This document shows positions 22,300 through 34,000 of a stretch of 64,000 nt of DNA, in pieces. The stretch's first letter is position 1. Every line of letters starts with the position of its first letter. The position numbers and the translations under genes are program-made. Below the pieces are notes generated by a model, which saw only the letters and a program-made list of their open reading frames with translations, was not told the DNA's origin and searched no databases. This stretch comes from Mesostigma viride (taxonomy: Eukaryota; Streptophyta; Mesostigmatophyceae; Mesostigmatales; Mesostigmataceae): NCBI GenBank assembly GCA_009746045.1, contig RPFO01000199.1:852986-916985 (forward strand). The letters are read 5' to 3'.

Positions 22300-23122
22300 G
22301 ATATTTACCCGTAGTGTAGATTAGTCAGGCTTAGCCTAGCATGTGGCCCACGCGCATGTGCGCCCATAATGGCTCCCATGGATGATGCCTTCAGAATTTA
22401 GCCAAGCCATGCCTATAATGGGACCTCCCATGGATGTTGGGGAGGGTCCCATGGAAATGTATCAAAACTGAAGCCCCCTAATAACTACAGAAATGCAACT
22501 GACAACCACTGAATGATGTTTGGGGACCATAAACATGATGTTTGGGCATGCATACCACCACTTGTTGGGGGTACTACCCCCAGCCATACACCGACTATGT
22601 GCTAAAAATAGAAAAAAACGCTGTCCGGGGCACATCTTGCCCAGAACAGTGGGAGAACCAGTTGCATGAAAAAAGCACAACCCATATAAAAATGTCATGG
22701 GACATGGTTTCTACCTAATTGGATCAACAAAATCAGCACATCCCTTTGAGTTATTAGTTTTTGGGCCAAAAATACGCTTTTTTAGGCGGGGCGTCCCCAT
22801 ACACACTCATAACACATCAATTAGGCCTGAAAAGCACAAGTCAAATTCTGTCATGACCATAGAAGGCACTGTCAAAGTTTGGTGGCATTCTGAGCTCAGC
22901 TGTAGCAGTTATTAATTTTGGCAGTTGGCCACCTGTGCAGACGCTAAGGAAGGCATTCGTGAGTATTAAGGCACACTAACACTTCCTATGCCATCCAAAA
23001 GGCTCCTGACCATGCCCAATTCGACCACAATGTACAAGGAGGTGGCTGGGCACGTCATGTGCCCTTGCCTTACCTCGACACGGGCAACCTGTTGCGTGTG
23101 TGCACAACAATGAGGCAGGTAG
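22300..23122. other. AT-rich stretch without recognised gene
   Basis: No motif-bearing frame was found. Sequence around 22380-22450 repeats ATGGCTCCCATGGATG and GGGACCTCCCATGGATG-like phrases. The region 22480-22920 has a base composition and phrasing similar to 30.9-31.8 kb, which suggests old dispersed repeats. Confidence 0.4.
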
Positions 23123-23411
23123 CTCTACATCAGAGTGAGATCGTACGTTATACGCGTCGTACGGTCACGGTGGAGTATAATGTATAGTACGGTATAATAC
23201 GGTATAATACGGTATTATATGTTTTCGTACGGACACACTCAGAATACTCTGATTTTACACATTTTAAGACACCCACTGGATCAATCCACATGTTTTTAAC
23301 ACTGTTTTGGACATAATCCAAGGTTGCCCTATGTGTATAACTGTATATATGTGGCTTTATATTGATCATGTTTACTTGGGTGCCTTCACTTTGATGCAAG
23401 TAATTATATAT

Positions 23412-23565
23412 ATTAAAAATATAACTACTTACAGCAGAGTGAAATCACTCAAACCAAAGCAAACGCCCAGCTATAAACCTATATACAGAGCCATGTCAAA
23501 GCTCTATACTACGATAAGACCAATGGAAACGCCTAACGGGAGGAACCAAGTACTTACGAAGAACT
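23412..23565 (-). mobile_element. Small retroposon inside the hAT element
   Basis: It is flanked by AAGTAATTATATAT at 23398-23411 and 23566-23579. The body shares most of its length with 44696-44830 (CAGCAGAGTGAAATCACTC; AGCTATAAACCTATATACAG). It is a 5'-truncated copy of a LINE 3' region in minus orientation. Confidence 0.8.
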
Positions 23566-23588
23566 AAGTAATTATATATGGTAAAAAG

Positions 23589-23706
23589 GCCAGCAATAAC
23601 TATAGGGGACCGTGCAGTGGGCCAGCAAGGGGCCAACATGTTAAACATGGCCAGCACTAACTAGGGGACCATGCAGTGGGCCAGCATAGGGCCAACATAT
23701 TAAACA
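23589..23706. repeat. Two-copy 58-bp direct repeat
   Basis: Two copies of a unit containing GGCCAGCA, CTA, GGGGACCRTGCAGTGGGCC and GGGCCAACAT lie next to each other inside the hAT element. Confidence 0.8.
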
Positions 23707-23764
23707 CATCATCAATTCAAATACCACACATGTGGTAGTTGACTATTGCATGCTGCCCTTGCCA

Positions 23765-23808
23765 TTAAATTAAATTAAATTATAACATGCCTCCGTGGGG
23801 AGGTCATG
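23765..23808 (-). mobile_element. Severely truncated TTAAT-tailed retroposon
   Basis: This contains only the A/T tail (TTAAATTAAATTAAATTA) and a hairpin CCTCCGTGGGGAGG. It is flanked by GCCCTTGCCAT on both sides, and the right-hand duplicate appears a second time. It is the same module as 45650-45691 in the opposite orientation. Confidence 0.65.
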
Positions 23809-23884
23809 TAGCCCTTGCCATGCATGTAGCCCTTGCCATGGTGCAACTGTTTTCTGCAGGCTCATAAACAACACCTCACTAGCT

Positions 23885-26421
23885 TTACTCCCATGGAATA
23901 ACCGTGTTCTGATCGTCGTAATCCTTTATGGCGTCAATCGCGCGGAGGTTGTGGTGCACGTAGATGAGGCGGTTGTGGTTGACATGCGTCATGCGGTTTC
24001 GCTTGAGCGACTTGATCCAGCCGGCTTCGCTGTTGACACGCTCGACAGAGCCCGAGGAGACCGGCTGGGCCAGCACCTTGATCGCCACCTCCTGCAGCTC
24101 GGGCGTGGAGCCGCCCCAGGTGCGCCACCACTGGTACGGCACCATGCCCGGCGCCTGTGCCTGCCTCTTGCAGTCGCTCTGTGCAAATGCACCCTGCTGG
24201 TCGGTGTATTGCTCGTACTGCTTGATGGCCAGGTCGAAGGCTGCCTTGTCGCCCAGATGAATCTTGTTAATGCACGCGTGGAGGCCATCTGTCACCTGAG
24301 CAGGAGAGGGATAGTACGATGGGGGAAATAGTGGCAGTGCAATTAAGGATTGCAAAGAGGTTAGAGGACGTCTATTCAGGAACTGACAACGAAGGCTTCA
24401 GCCCTTCAATACCAATTTCCCACACATTGCTCAAAAGCCAAAATTAGCCATGGACTAATAACAAATAGCGTGCCATGAAGAAAAATAAGAATTACTTAGC
24501 CATTTACTCACTTCCTTGATGGTATATTGTGCGTGGTCAGGGCCCCAGTACTTGGGATTGAGCGCGTAGCCAGCGGCGTGGATGATGGAATGCATGTAAT
24601 CCCAGCGCTTGCGCACGAGGACCTGCAGCTGCTTGGACAGGTCTTTGTGCAGCCCGCGGATGTCTTGCACAGCTATGAGGAGCTCGTACATCATGTAGTA
24701 CAGCTCGCCTGTTGCTGGCTTGTCGCCGTCGAAAATCTTGAGCACGGCCTTCATGGGCTTGAAAATGTCAACGAGCATGCGCACGCCGGACCAGAACTGC
24801 GGGCTGCCCACAATATCCTGGACCTGCGTGAACGCGGGCCACCACTTCTGCGTCTCGGCATACTGCACCAACTTTCGTCCTCGAAGGTGACCATGAGCCG
24901 GGTCTTGGCGTCGTGAACGCTCTCCGCCGAGTAAAACCTGAAGCAGCAATGCCATGAAAAAAATGATGCCATCGTCACAACTGTGAAAATGGAATTAGTA
25001 ACACGCCAACAACAGTATGATTGTGTCTCAATTAAAGCAATGATAAACTAGCAGAATTAAGCGAAGATGATGAGAAAAAAGAGGGCGTAGCAAATTGTGG
25101 ATATAACTCATGAAATCACAGCGATATACCTGGTGCCAAAGCGGGTGTCGCCGTACTTCTTGAGAGTCTTGGCGCTCTTGTCCAGGCCCATGAAAAAACT
25201 GTTGATCTTCTCGTGCCCCAGCACGAATACCACCACCGTGTTCACTTGTGTCAGGACCCTGTCCACCGCTGGCTCCTTGCCGATGTCCTCGAAACACAGG
25301 TCCAGCGAGTGGGCACAGCACCTGGAGATGATGATGTGCGGGAATGATGCCTCGAGGAGTTTCTTCATGTTCTCCATGGATGTTGTGGTGTCCGTAATCA
25401 CCTGCACGACGTTCGCTGCGCCGACGGCCTCGATGTGAGGCTGTGCCAGTTCTGCCATGACTTCAGCAGACTTCACCTGCCCCGTCACGTGGTCGGATCC
25501 GACGAAGTATGTAAAGGTGGGCAGATGGAAGACGTTCATGATGTGAGATTCGCGACTGCAGTCTTTCCAGCCATCCGTGATGAACGTCCCTCCCGTGCCT
25601 GTGGCCAGCTGGGTCTTCTCCTTGACGTCCCTCTCCAAGTCCTTGGCAACGAGGGGTGCGTCCCGGGTCCGCATGGTATAAGAGCTTGGCGCCAGGTACT
25701 GCACCCCTCCTCGGCTGATGGCGGACAGAGCAGCTTTGAAATGCGCGTTATTCACAACGTTGAATGGGATACCGGCCGACATAAACCCCTTGCAAAGCAG
25801 CTTGTCGATGGCGGGCTTTCCCAGCCCGACAGCCGCAGCCATGGTCTGCTGGCGCAGTGCCGGCTGAGATGACTTGATCTCGACGACGTCAGCAGTTGCA
25901 CGTCCGGTCGAACCGGAGCCGGAGGAGGACGCCATGCGTTTGCCAAGTGCAGATGCGGGCCCGGCACCTCGCAGGAAGGTCGGCAGCTGTTCGCCGTTCT
26001 CGTCGACGTCGATGTCGTCTTCATCTCCGATGAGGCCGTTGTCGCTGTCATCATCGGCGCGAGCCATGTGCCTCTCTTCTGCGATGCACTCCTGCTCACG
26101 GCGGGCACGAACCGCCTTCCTCCTGGTGGTTTGCAGCTTCGCCTGGAGCAGGCGTGGCCGCAGCTCGGTGGGCGGCTTCGAGCAGGGACTGACTCCAGCC
26201 GAGTGGGCAAACTCCCCTCCAAGAAAATGCGCAGTTGCCCTGCTCGTGCTGCCACGCCAAGCATGGTAACATCGGCTGCAGGTCATATCGTAGTTGTTGG
26301 TCAGCTTGTTGCCCTTGACAATTCTGTGCTTGGTGATGTACGTCCACACCGTTGTTCCTGACAAGTCGACGTCTTCGCCATCCTCGTCAGACATTGCACG
26401 ATCCTCGTCAGACATTGACAT
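23885..26421 (-). pseudogene. hAT transposase, three exons, one apparent frameshift
   Basis: Exon 1 (26421-25130) starts MSMSDEDRAM and encodes a BED-type zinc finger (CSRCYHAW ... HFLGGEF) and then a DUF659-like domain (GTFITDGWKDCSRESHIMNV; ITDTTTSMENMKKLLEASFP). Exon 2 (24937-24512) continues FYSAESVHDAKTRLMVTFED, then needs a one-base frame change near 24885 to reach KLVQYAETQKWWPAFTQVQD. Exon 3 (24295-23885) ends with the hAT dimerisation region (QWWRTWGG, VLAQPVSSGSVERVNSEAG, RLIYVHHNLRA). Exon 1/2 joins in phase AG+G and exon 2/3 in phase 0, both with GT-AG sites. An upstream Met at 26616 is possible. The single frame break may be real decay or a sequencing error. Confidence 0.82.
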
Positions 26422-26862
26422 TTTTGCTCGCAATTCTCGTGTGCGGCCTGCGGCCGGGTGACAATTCTGCCTTTGCCAACAAAGCTCGCAGTTCTTATTA
26501 AGCCTTGCATTTCTACAGATTCCCGCCCAAAAAAGGGGCCGTGAAGTGGGCAGCACGTACCCGACTGAAATTTCAAAATAAGATCGCGTCGAATTGTGAA
26601 AGTTCAGACGGGTCACTACTTAGTAGAGATACGAAATCTGTGCCTTCAAATCGTTGCCCTGCATGTCGTTCTGGCATCCTAGCCGCGCAAAACGTAAAAA
26701 AAACGCGGAAAACACGCCATCATACGGTATTATACGGTATTATACGTCATTATGCGCTAAAACGTATTACGTATGAAAAATCATACGCTCAAAGCCAGCG
26801 TATTACGTATTATACCGTATTATACCGTATTATACGGCGTATGATCTCACTCTGCTTTACAT

Positions 26863-29220
26863 GCCTGGCCAACACTTCTAAAGCATATTCCAGGTTTATG
26901 GTGTGGGCATCATCCCAAAACCAAGCTCAAACACACCCTAGAAAGCCATATCCACTAATTGCCCAACAAGGGTAACAACAGACAGTCCACAGAGAGGGCA
27001 GAATTATCATACATGCTGCTTGCCAAGGCTTCTTACCATGGTTACCTTGCCTTGCTAGCATATGAATTAGGGCTCTCCCATTTTAGTGGGAGAAAGGCCA
27101 ACAAGACAACGATAACCCCTACCTACGTGCAGTTCCACCCATGCAGTATGCCCCTCAGAAAAACCACTGCCACCTTTCTTTCCAGCGCCATTGTTTGCCA
27201 AGAAACAAACTCAAGCTTGTGAGCTTCTAACCACAATGAAGCCTCTGCTAAGAAAGGCCGCGTCAATATTCACACAAAACTGAGTGCTGTTAGCAATCTC
27301 CTTCCAAGAAACCACTCAGCAAATCCCTGACAACTTGACGATATGCCACGGTCACGCTTTGACACGTCCTAGCCATGCAGCGTACATAAAAACCACTGAA
27401 AGGTGCCAGGAATCTGGCGATGCGCAGCACGGAATGGCATTATACCTGGCGCTAACTGCACGGAAAGAAGCCGAAAACTTGCGTTGATAACCCATAAAGG
27501 AAGCGAAACATTCATAGGGTCACGTTGATCACACGATCGTACCATTACCGGAATTGTCCTTCGCCCAGCGGCGCAAGAAAGAACAACCTTCCATGGAATA
27601 ATAAGAGGCGCATCCCGCGAGCCTGGAGAGTGTCTTACCGATCATGACGGAAATCTTGCCGAAACCCAGCAAATTTTTTAAAGCTTTACCAATAACAATT
27701 TAAACGCATCCTTGACGCTAGGTAAAGCCCATAAAACCTGACAATCACCGCCGCCAGCGTGCATTCTAATTTATTCCTCTCGACGAAAACATCAGATTGG
27801 ACCCCCGTGGCGATGGTCATCAATAAAATCATCGACACTGCAAAAAACGCGAACTCCGCTACGAAGTAGTATCATTTACTCATCGTCTTTAAGATTCGCT
27901 CAGTTTCTCTGCATTCCGCGAGCTATCTTTTTCTACTCTGCCTGAAAGCACGTCGCCATGGCCAGCTCCGGTAGGGGCACGACACCGCGAGCCCCGCCAA
28001 ATTTTTACATAAATTATTGTCCGGAATTTGTCCGAGATCTAGATTTTTCCCGCCACGCGAGAGGCGAAAACGACGAAAACACCCATGGCGGTCGAGCATG
28101 AGCTAGCGTTCTGAAACTTGCGTCATTGCAGCCGCTCGAGGTGTCAAAACGAAGCTTACATCACGGTTAATCCATGGAATAATTTTGGATTTATGTACGC
28201 TACATGATTGCGACGCGGGCATTGAACGGGACAAAAAGTTTTTTTCACAGCGGACCAGTTTTTCGCGAAAACCGGATTTCTCGGTGGTACGTGTCTCAAA
28301 GTCTTGGTCACATGAGGATACGAAAATCCCGGCACGATAGCTCAGCTTGTTCGTTATAATATTCCCGAAAACGTTAGTGTTTTCGTTTTTTGAGTTTCGC
28401 TTTTAATTGTCCGGCATTGACGTGAATAAATATGGGGGTGCGAAACCCGTCTGTTTCTTGCTTCATGCAATGCATATCTTTGTCGTCAGATAATCAGCTC
28501 TTTAGGCTATGCCCGACCTTCCTATACTGCCAGCCTGCGGCAGTAAGCCACCAGAGGATATGGCGTGCCCAAGGTTCCGCGCTAAGGCCGCTAATGGTCT
28601 TCCGGATGTGCAGTAAGTGCGGTAAAAGCTGCGAAAATTGCTTATAATGCCTGTAGGAAGCTGTTTGCGACAGTGTTTTCCAAGCGAGTTCATTGTTCTT
28701 TTGATGCCAGATACAAACGGCAAAGGGGGGCATCGTTTTTATTAGTCGGCAGTGCGGTTGCGAGATGTGATGAGTCGGGCAGACGACCTCGCCGCGACAC
28801 GCTCGGCTCAAGCTTCGCATATCCCGGCTGCCATAAAGAAGCGCAGATTAAGCGAGGTGAGCGAGCCAGAGGGCCCAGAATCGTTGCTAACGCAAGGCTG
28901 CTTCTGAAAGGGTAGAAAGCTGGATTGTTAATACTTTCTCAAGAGCATGGTGCAGTGGTTATTGCCACCTTGTCCAGAGATTTGCCCTTGTCTTTCTGAT
29001 GTAAAGACTGTTTTAAAGAGGAGTGGGAGAGCGTTTCCAACGTTGTTGCTTATTCATTACTGTGAAGAAAGAGCCTTTTCAGTTGCTGACAATGAGATGG
29101 AAGCTGTCTCATGCAAATTACCCAGGCAATGCAAGTGGTGCAAGGTGAGGCCATGCATGGCTGATGTTGCCTTCATGCGTGAGTTGAGCAGGAGACTGGC
29201 TGGGTGTGTGGCTGGCTAGG
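26863..29220. other. No recognised gene
   Basis: Mixed AT-rich and moderate-GC sequence. Open frames of up to about 108 codons occur (for example minus 28820-28494 and plus 28947-29219), but no domain or motif is recognisable. The stretch 27.5-28.4 kb has many short CGCGAAAA- and GCGAGCCCCG-like phrases, also found near 34.0-34.2 kb, which hints at shared old transposon sequence. Confidence 0.4.
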
Positions 29221-30440
29221 TGAGCGGGGCGTGTATGGGGTGTTGCAATGGTGAGGGCATGCGAGGCGGGCACATGCCTGGCTGGTGTGGGTGTTGGGTA
29301 TTTAGTTGGTTCGGTGATTGTGTTGTTGAGTGGTTAGGTGGTTAGGTGGTTGTGTAGCTGGGTGATTGGTTGTTTGGTTGTTTGATTGCCCAGAGAGCCT
29401 TGGGTGGGAGGCTTGGGCTATAGATGCTTCAAGGGATGCCTAGGCGTGGGTGGGTTCAATGGCAGGTGGCTGGCTTGTAGGTGGATGCCTTGGTAAATGG
29501 CTGGCTGCGTAGGTGGGAGCACAGGCAGTTGGAGAGGGTGGGTGGCTGGCTGGCTGGTCATGGTGGATGAGTGCAAGGGCGGTCGGTTATTGGCAGATGG
29601 CCAGGTGGCTGGGTGATGATAGGCTTTGGGGACTTTGAAGTGGGTGTTTTGTTGGATGCATGAGTAAAACAACTGCACGGTTTTGAGGGTGGTGGGTTGG
29701 TGGTTGGTTGGTTAGGGATGTGTGTGTGTGGGTGGGTTGGTGGGTGTGCCATTGGTGGTTGGTGGCTGGTGGATGTGTAGATGACTAGATGTGGGTGGGT
29801 GGGCGAAGGGACGGGTAGATGGACGGGTGGGCGCACAGATATGGATGCGTGGATGGGTTTATGGTTGGGACCGACTCACCTATCGCGGGTGAAGGGCTGT
29901 GCAGGTTCGGGGCGAGGTAGGTGTCGGGGTGCTGGCTGAGAAAATGCATGTGTGGGTGGGTCAGTGGGTGGGTCAACTGGGTATAAGGGTGTGGGGGCAG
30001 TGAGTGGTTGAGTGGGTAGGTGCGTGGGTGCAGGTCAACTGTGGGTGGCCGGACGGGTGCATATGGGGACAGCTGGCTGGGTGTTTAGGTGGTTGGGTGG
30101 TTGGGTGGTTGGGTGGTTGGGTGGTTGGGTGGTTGGCTCATTGGATGGGGGGAATTGCCTCCTTATTACCTAGTTGGTGTGTGGGTTGCGCAGGTGCCTT
30201 GGTGGGTGGGTGGATGTCCAAGTGGGTTGGTAGGTGGTTGGGTGCCTAGGTGCACGCATGGTTATATATAAGTTGGGTAAGCACGTGCGCGGCTGGCTTG
30301 GTGGGTGGGTCACTGGGTGGGAGGACAGGTGGCTGTCTGGGTGCACGGGCGCGCGAGTGTGTGAGCAGTTGTGCATGTGGGTGGGTGGCTGCATGGGTGG
30401 GCGACTGCATGGGTGGCTTGGTGCGCACAAAGTGCAGGAG
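29221..30440. repeat. Degenerate GGTGG/GGTTGG minisatellite
   Basis: About 1.2 kb of strongly strand-asymmetric G/T-rich sequence in irregular units of GGTGGGTGG, GGCTGG and GGTTGGGT. The most regular part is the (GGTTGGGT)n run at 30088-30135. No gene motif is seen on either strand. Confidence 0.8.
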
Positions 30441-32035
30441 ATGGAGACATGGGGTATGCCAATGCCATATCATGTGAGCATAGGTGGATGCCAGGTGACA
30501 TGCATGTGCCAGCGTTGGGGTCACTGCACCTTGATATGCTCGCTCGTCGGCATATTCTCGACATGTATTACACGTAGTGTATATCATGCATGGTTCGTGT
30601 TGGTAGCATTCAAATGGCTGTGTTAGTGATGTGGCATGTATTGTTCACCTTTCCTTCCCATTTTGCAATGTGCCAAGTAGTTTAGAGGCATGGTGTCATG
30701 GGGTATACATATGGACATGCACTGCACATCACAGCTTTGTGGCATACTGGCAATGCCTACCTTACATGATGGATTCTGCTAGCAATGGTCACCACGCAGG
30801 CATTCACATGCACCAAGTTTTTTCACACTGTTTGTACTAGTCATTCTTGAGTTGCCTGCAAAGATTTAAATGATGTGCCCCAGCTTGGAGAGTGTTTTGG
30901 TGGTTAATGTTGTTAAAATTATGAGTAAAAAAGCAAAAAATGGTGACAATTGCTGGCAAATGTCACCATTTTGGGCTCTGCATGATCTGAATTTTTGCTC
31001 ATGACTTGCACATCAAATTTTTTTGGCACTTTCTGGCCAAAAAATTATTTGACTGGCTTGCTAAAACATGTTGAACCCAGGTTTTGGGCCCAAGCGAGCA
31101 CATATATGGTAGTGTTTACCCCCCAAAATTGGGGGTCATCGGACAACCCTGGCAAGGTTAACTGTGACGTATAACAGCATAAGGTACATGGTTTTTGACA
31201 TTTTTGCACATATGGAGGCAAGCAATCAACATCAAATTTTATTCCATTGACCCAGAAACTTGCATGCAAACTGAATTATGGTCCTCCATCATGATGACAT
31301 TGTGAAGTCTCAGTTTGCACCCCACCTTCAACATGTTGGTGACGTTTGACAGCATAAAAAGTCAATTTTATTACCATTTCACTAGTTTTTTACATCCAAG
31401 AGGGCCATAACCATTTCAAACAAGGCACACAACTTAAATGCATAATTTACAAAGGCCGGGTAAAGCATGCACCAAGGTTGAGGTCACCTATAGACCTATT
31501 TGTGACAGTCAATAGCATAAAAAATGCAGTTTTTGCTCATTTCTTTCATTTTGCATAAGTCAAATCATGCAGATTGCATCCAATATGATTCCACTTGACC
31601 CAAAACTTGCACACACATTGAATTCGAATCCATGTCATGATGACAATGCCAAATCTCAGTTCCTAAACCAAGGTTTAACATACCATCAGTTGACATATGG
31701 CAGCATTAATGGTCACTTGGACACATATTATATGGATTGAACATGGCGAATGATGTTGACAACATCAATTATGATACAATGTCCTAAGTTGTACAATCAA
31801 GGTGTGAACAAGCTCGTAAATGTTCTAAATGCTATGCATAAAACACCAGTCACTTGGTAAATAAAACATGCAGCGTACAGCCCGCTGCCGCTTTATCGTC
31901 TGCCTCTCTCTCCTACTTGGGCTGCGCTGGAGGCCTGGCATGTGATCTAGTTGAGTCCTGCGCTGCTCCATTGTCACTACTTGCAGCAGCACACCCTTGG
32001 TCTTGCCCTTCTTGTTCGAGGCCAGGCGCCCATCC
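30441..32035. other. AT-rich repeats, no recognised gene
   Basis: Positions 30900-31800 contain recurring phrases such as GACAGCATAAAA and CATTTTGCATAAGTC and an imperfect palindrome at about 30936-30972 (AAAATGGTGAC ... GTCACCATTTT). No coding motif is seen. Confidence 0.45.
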
Positions 32036-33362
32036 ACATGCGTGGATGTGGGGGGGGCTGGCATGCATGCGTGGGTGTGGGGGGGGCTGGCATGCATGCG
32101 TGGGTGTGTGGGGGGGGCTGGCATGCAATGTGTGGGTGTGGTGGGGAGCTGGCATGCATACGTGTGTGTGTGGGGGGCTGGCATGCATGCGTGGGTGTGG
32201 GGGGGGCTGGCATGCATGCGTGGGTGTCTGGGGGGGCTGGCATGCATGCGTGGGGGGGGGGGGAGCTGGCATGCATGCGTGTGTGGGGGGGGGCTGGCAT
32301 GCATGCGTGGGTGTGGGGGGGGCTGGCATGCATGCGTGGGTGTGGGGGGGAGCTGGCATGAATGCGTGGGTGTGGGGGGGGCTGGCATGCATGCGTGGGT
32401 GTGGGGGGGGCAGGCATGCATGCGTGGGTGTGCGGGGGGGATGGCATGCATGCGTGGGTGTGGGGGGGTGCTAGCATGCATGCGTGGGTGTGGGGGGGTG
32501 GTGGCATGAATGCGTGGGTGTGGGGGGGGGCTGGCATGCATGCGTGGGTGTCTGGGGGGGCTGGCATGCATGCGTGCGTGTGGGGGGCGCTGGCATGCAT
32601 GAGTGTGTAAGGGGGGGGCTGGCATGCATGCGTGGGTGTGGGGGGGGTTGGCATGCGTGCGTGGGTGTGGGGGGGGCTGGCATGCATGCGTGGGTGTGTG
32701 GGGGGCTAGCATGCATGCGTGGGTGGGGGAGGGGGCTGGCATGCATGCGTGGGTGTGTGGGGGAGCTGGCATGCATGCGTGGGTGTGGGGGGGGCTGGCA
32801 TGCATTCGTGGGTGTGGGGCGGGGCTGGCATGCATGCATGCGCGGGTGTGGGTGGGGGCTGGCATGCATGCGTGGGTGTGTGGGGGGGCTGGCATGCGTG
32901 CATGAATGTGGGGGGGGCTGGCATGCATGTGTGGGTGTGGGGGGGGCTGGCATGCATGCGTGTGTGTGGGGGGGGGCTAGCATGCATGCGTGGGTGTGTG
33001 GGGAGGCTGGCATGCGTGCGTGGGTGTGGGGGGGCTGGCATGCATGCGTGGGTGTGGGTAGGGGGGCTGGCATGCATGCGTGGGTGTGGGGGGGGCAGGC
33101 ATGCATGCGTGGGTGTGTGGGGAGGCTGGCATGCATGCGTGGGTGTGGGGGGGGCTGGCATGCATGTGTGGGTGTGGGGGGGGCTAGCATGCATGCGTGG
33201 GTGTTGGGGGGGGCTGGCATGCATGTGTGGGTGTGGGGGGGAGCTGGCATGCATGCGTGGGTGTGGCGGGGGCTGGCATGCATGCGTGGGTGTGGGGGGA
33301 GGCTGGCATGCATGCGTGGGTGTGGGGGGGGCTGGCATGCATGCGTGGGTGTGAGGGGGGGC
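32036..33362. repeat. 29-bp ATGCATGC minisatellite
   Basis: About 45 copies of a unit near 29 bp made of GGCATGCATGCGTGGGTGTG followed by a run of 6-9 G and CT. The core GCATGCATGC is palindromic. Unit length varies with the G run. Long frames rich in His, Pro, Ala and Cys on either strand are a product of the repeat. Confidence 0.97.
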
Positions 33363-33369
33363 ATGACCA

Positions 33370-33922
33370 TGGTAGAAAATGTTATCTTGAGGGAGCACTC
33401 TCCATGGGAAGTGGATGCCCAGGTGGCTGTTAAGGGGGGCACAATAACAGAAAGAGTGCTATCCACCATCACCCTAGCCCCTGCCCACACTGTGGCTACC
33501 TTGCTGGTGTCACCTTCCCTCAACAGGTATTCTATTACGTTAAAATCCGTTAACACGCGCTTGGCCTTCGTTGCATTTTCCTTGAAGTTGCAATGGCACC
33601 TTCCCTGCGGCTGATCGGCTGCGCCCTCCCCTACGCGCTTGAACATTGTATCAAACGCCTCACGGGGGCAAGGAGAGATAACAAAATATTTGTTCGCAAA
33701 CGGTTTCCATCCCATGGCAGCAGCCGCCTTAAGATTGTACAAGACCTGCCACGGGCGGATGTTGACAGCGCAAAAATTCTGCAGCTTTAAGTCGCAGTTT
33801 ACGCACTTGCTGGTGTGAATCGTGCGGGGCAGGCCGCCATACGTGAGATCGCCATCTGAGGTGCGCCGTCGTAGCTTGTCACACCGGTAGCAATAGCGCA
33901 GGTTGCCTTCCGTCGAATTCAT
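33370..33922 (-). CDS. Uncharacterised zinc-ribbon-like protein fragment
   Basis: The minus-strand frame from Met at 33922 begins MNSTEGNLRYCYRCDK. It has two CxxC pairs (CYRC; CVNC) separated by about 30 residues, then FCAVNIRPWQVLYNLKAAAA and NKYFVISPCPREAFDTMFKR, later a second Cys/His group (GRCHCNF). Below 33370 the frame runs into the 29-bp satellite and loses character. The spacing resembles a small zinc ribbon of the sort found in transposon-encoded proteins, but I do not recognise the family. Real exon ends are unknown. Confidence 0.45.
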
Positions 33923-34000
33923 GATGATCTGAGCAATACAATGAAGCATCGGGGGAGGGGGGGGGCGGTGGATTTCAGGGTTTTTAGAGCTCCGAAGCAC

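Larger units (their letters stand above)
23131..26854 (-). mobile_element. hAT transposon with 8-bp target duplication
   Basis: The terminal inverted repeats start CAGAGTGAGATCGTACG on the left and CAGAGTGAGATCATACG on the right (reverse complement). They are flanked by CTCTACAT (23123-23130) and CTTTACAT (26855-26862), an 8-bp duplication with one mismatch. Subterminal regions carry repeated CGGTATTATAC units on both sides (23185-23220; 26720-26835). The element is 3,724 bp and encodes a spliced transposase on the minus strand. It holds a small nested retroposon at 23412-23565 and a hairpin-tail fragment near 23765. Confidence 0.9.

Noticed and set aside
31825-32928. Met-His-Ala-Ser-Pro-rich proteins over the 29-bp satellite
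   Set aside because: Same cause: open in several frames on both strands, with no non-repeat domain except the separate segment at 33370-33922.
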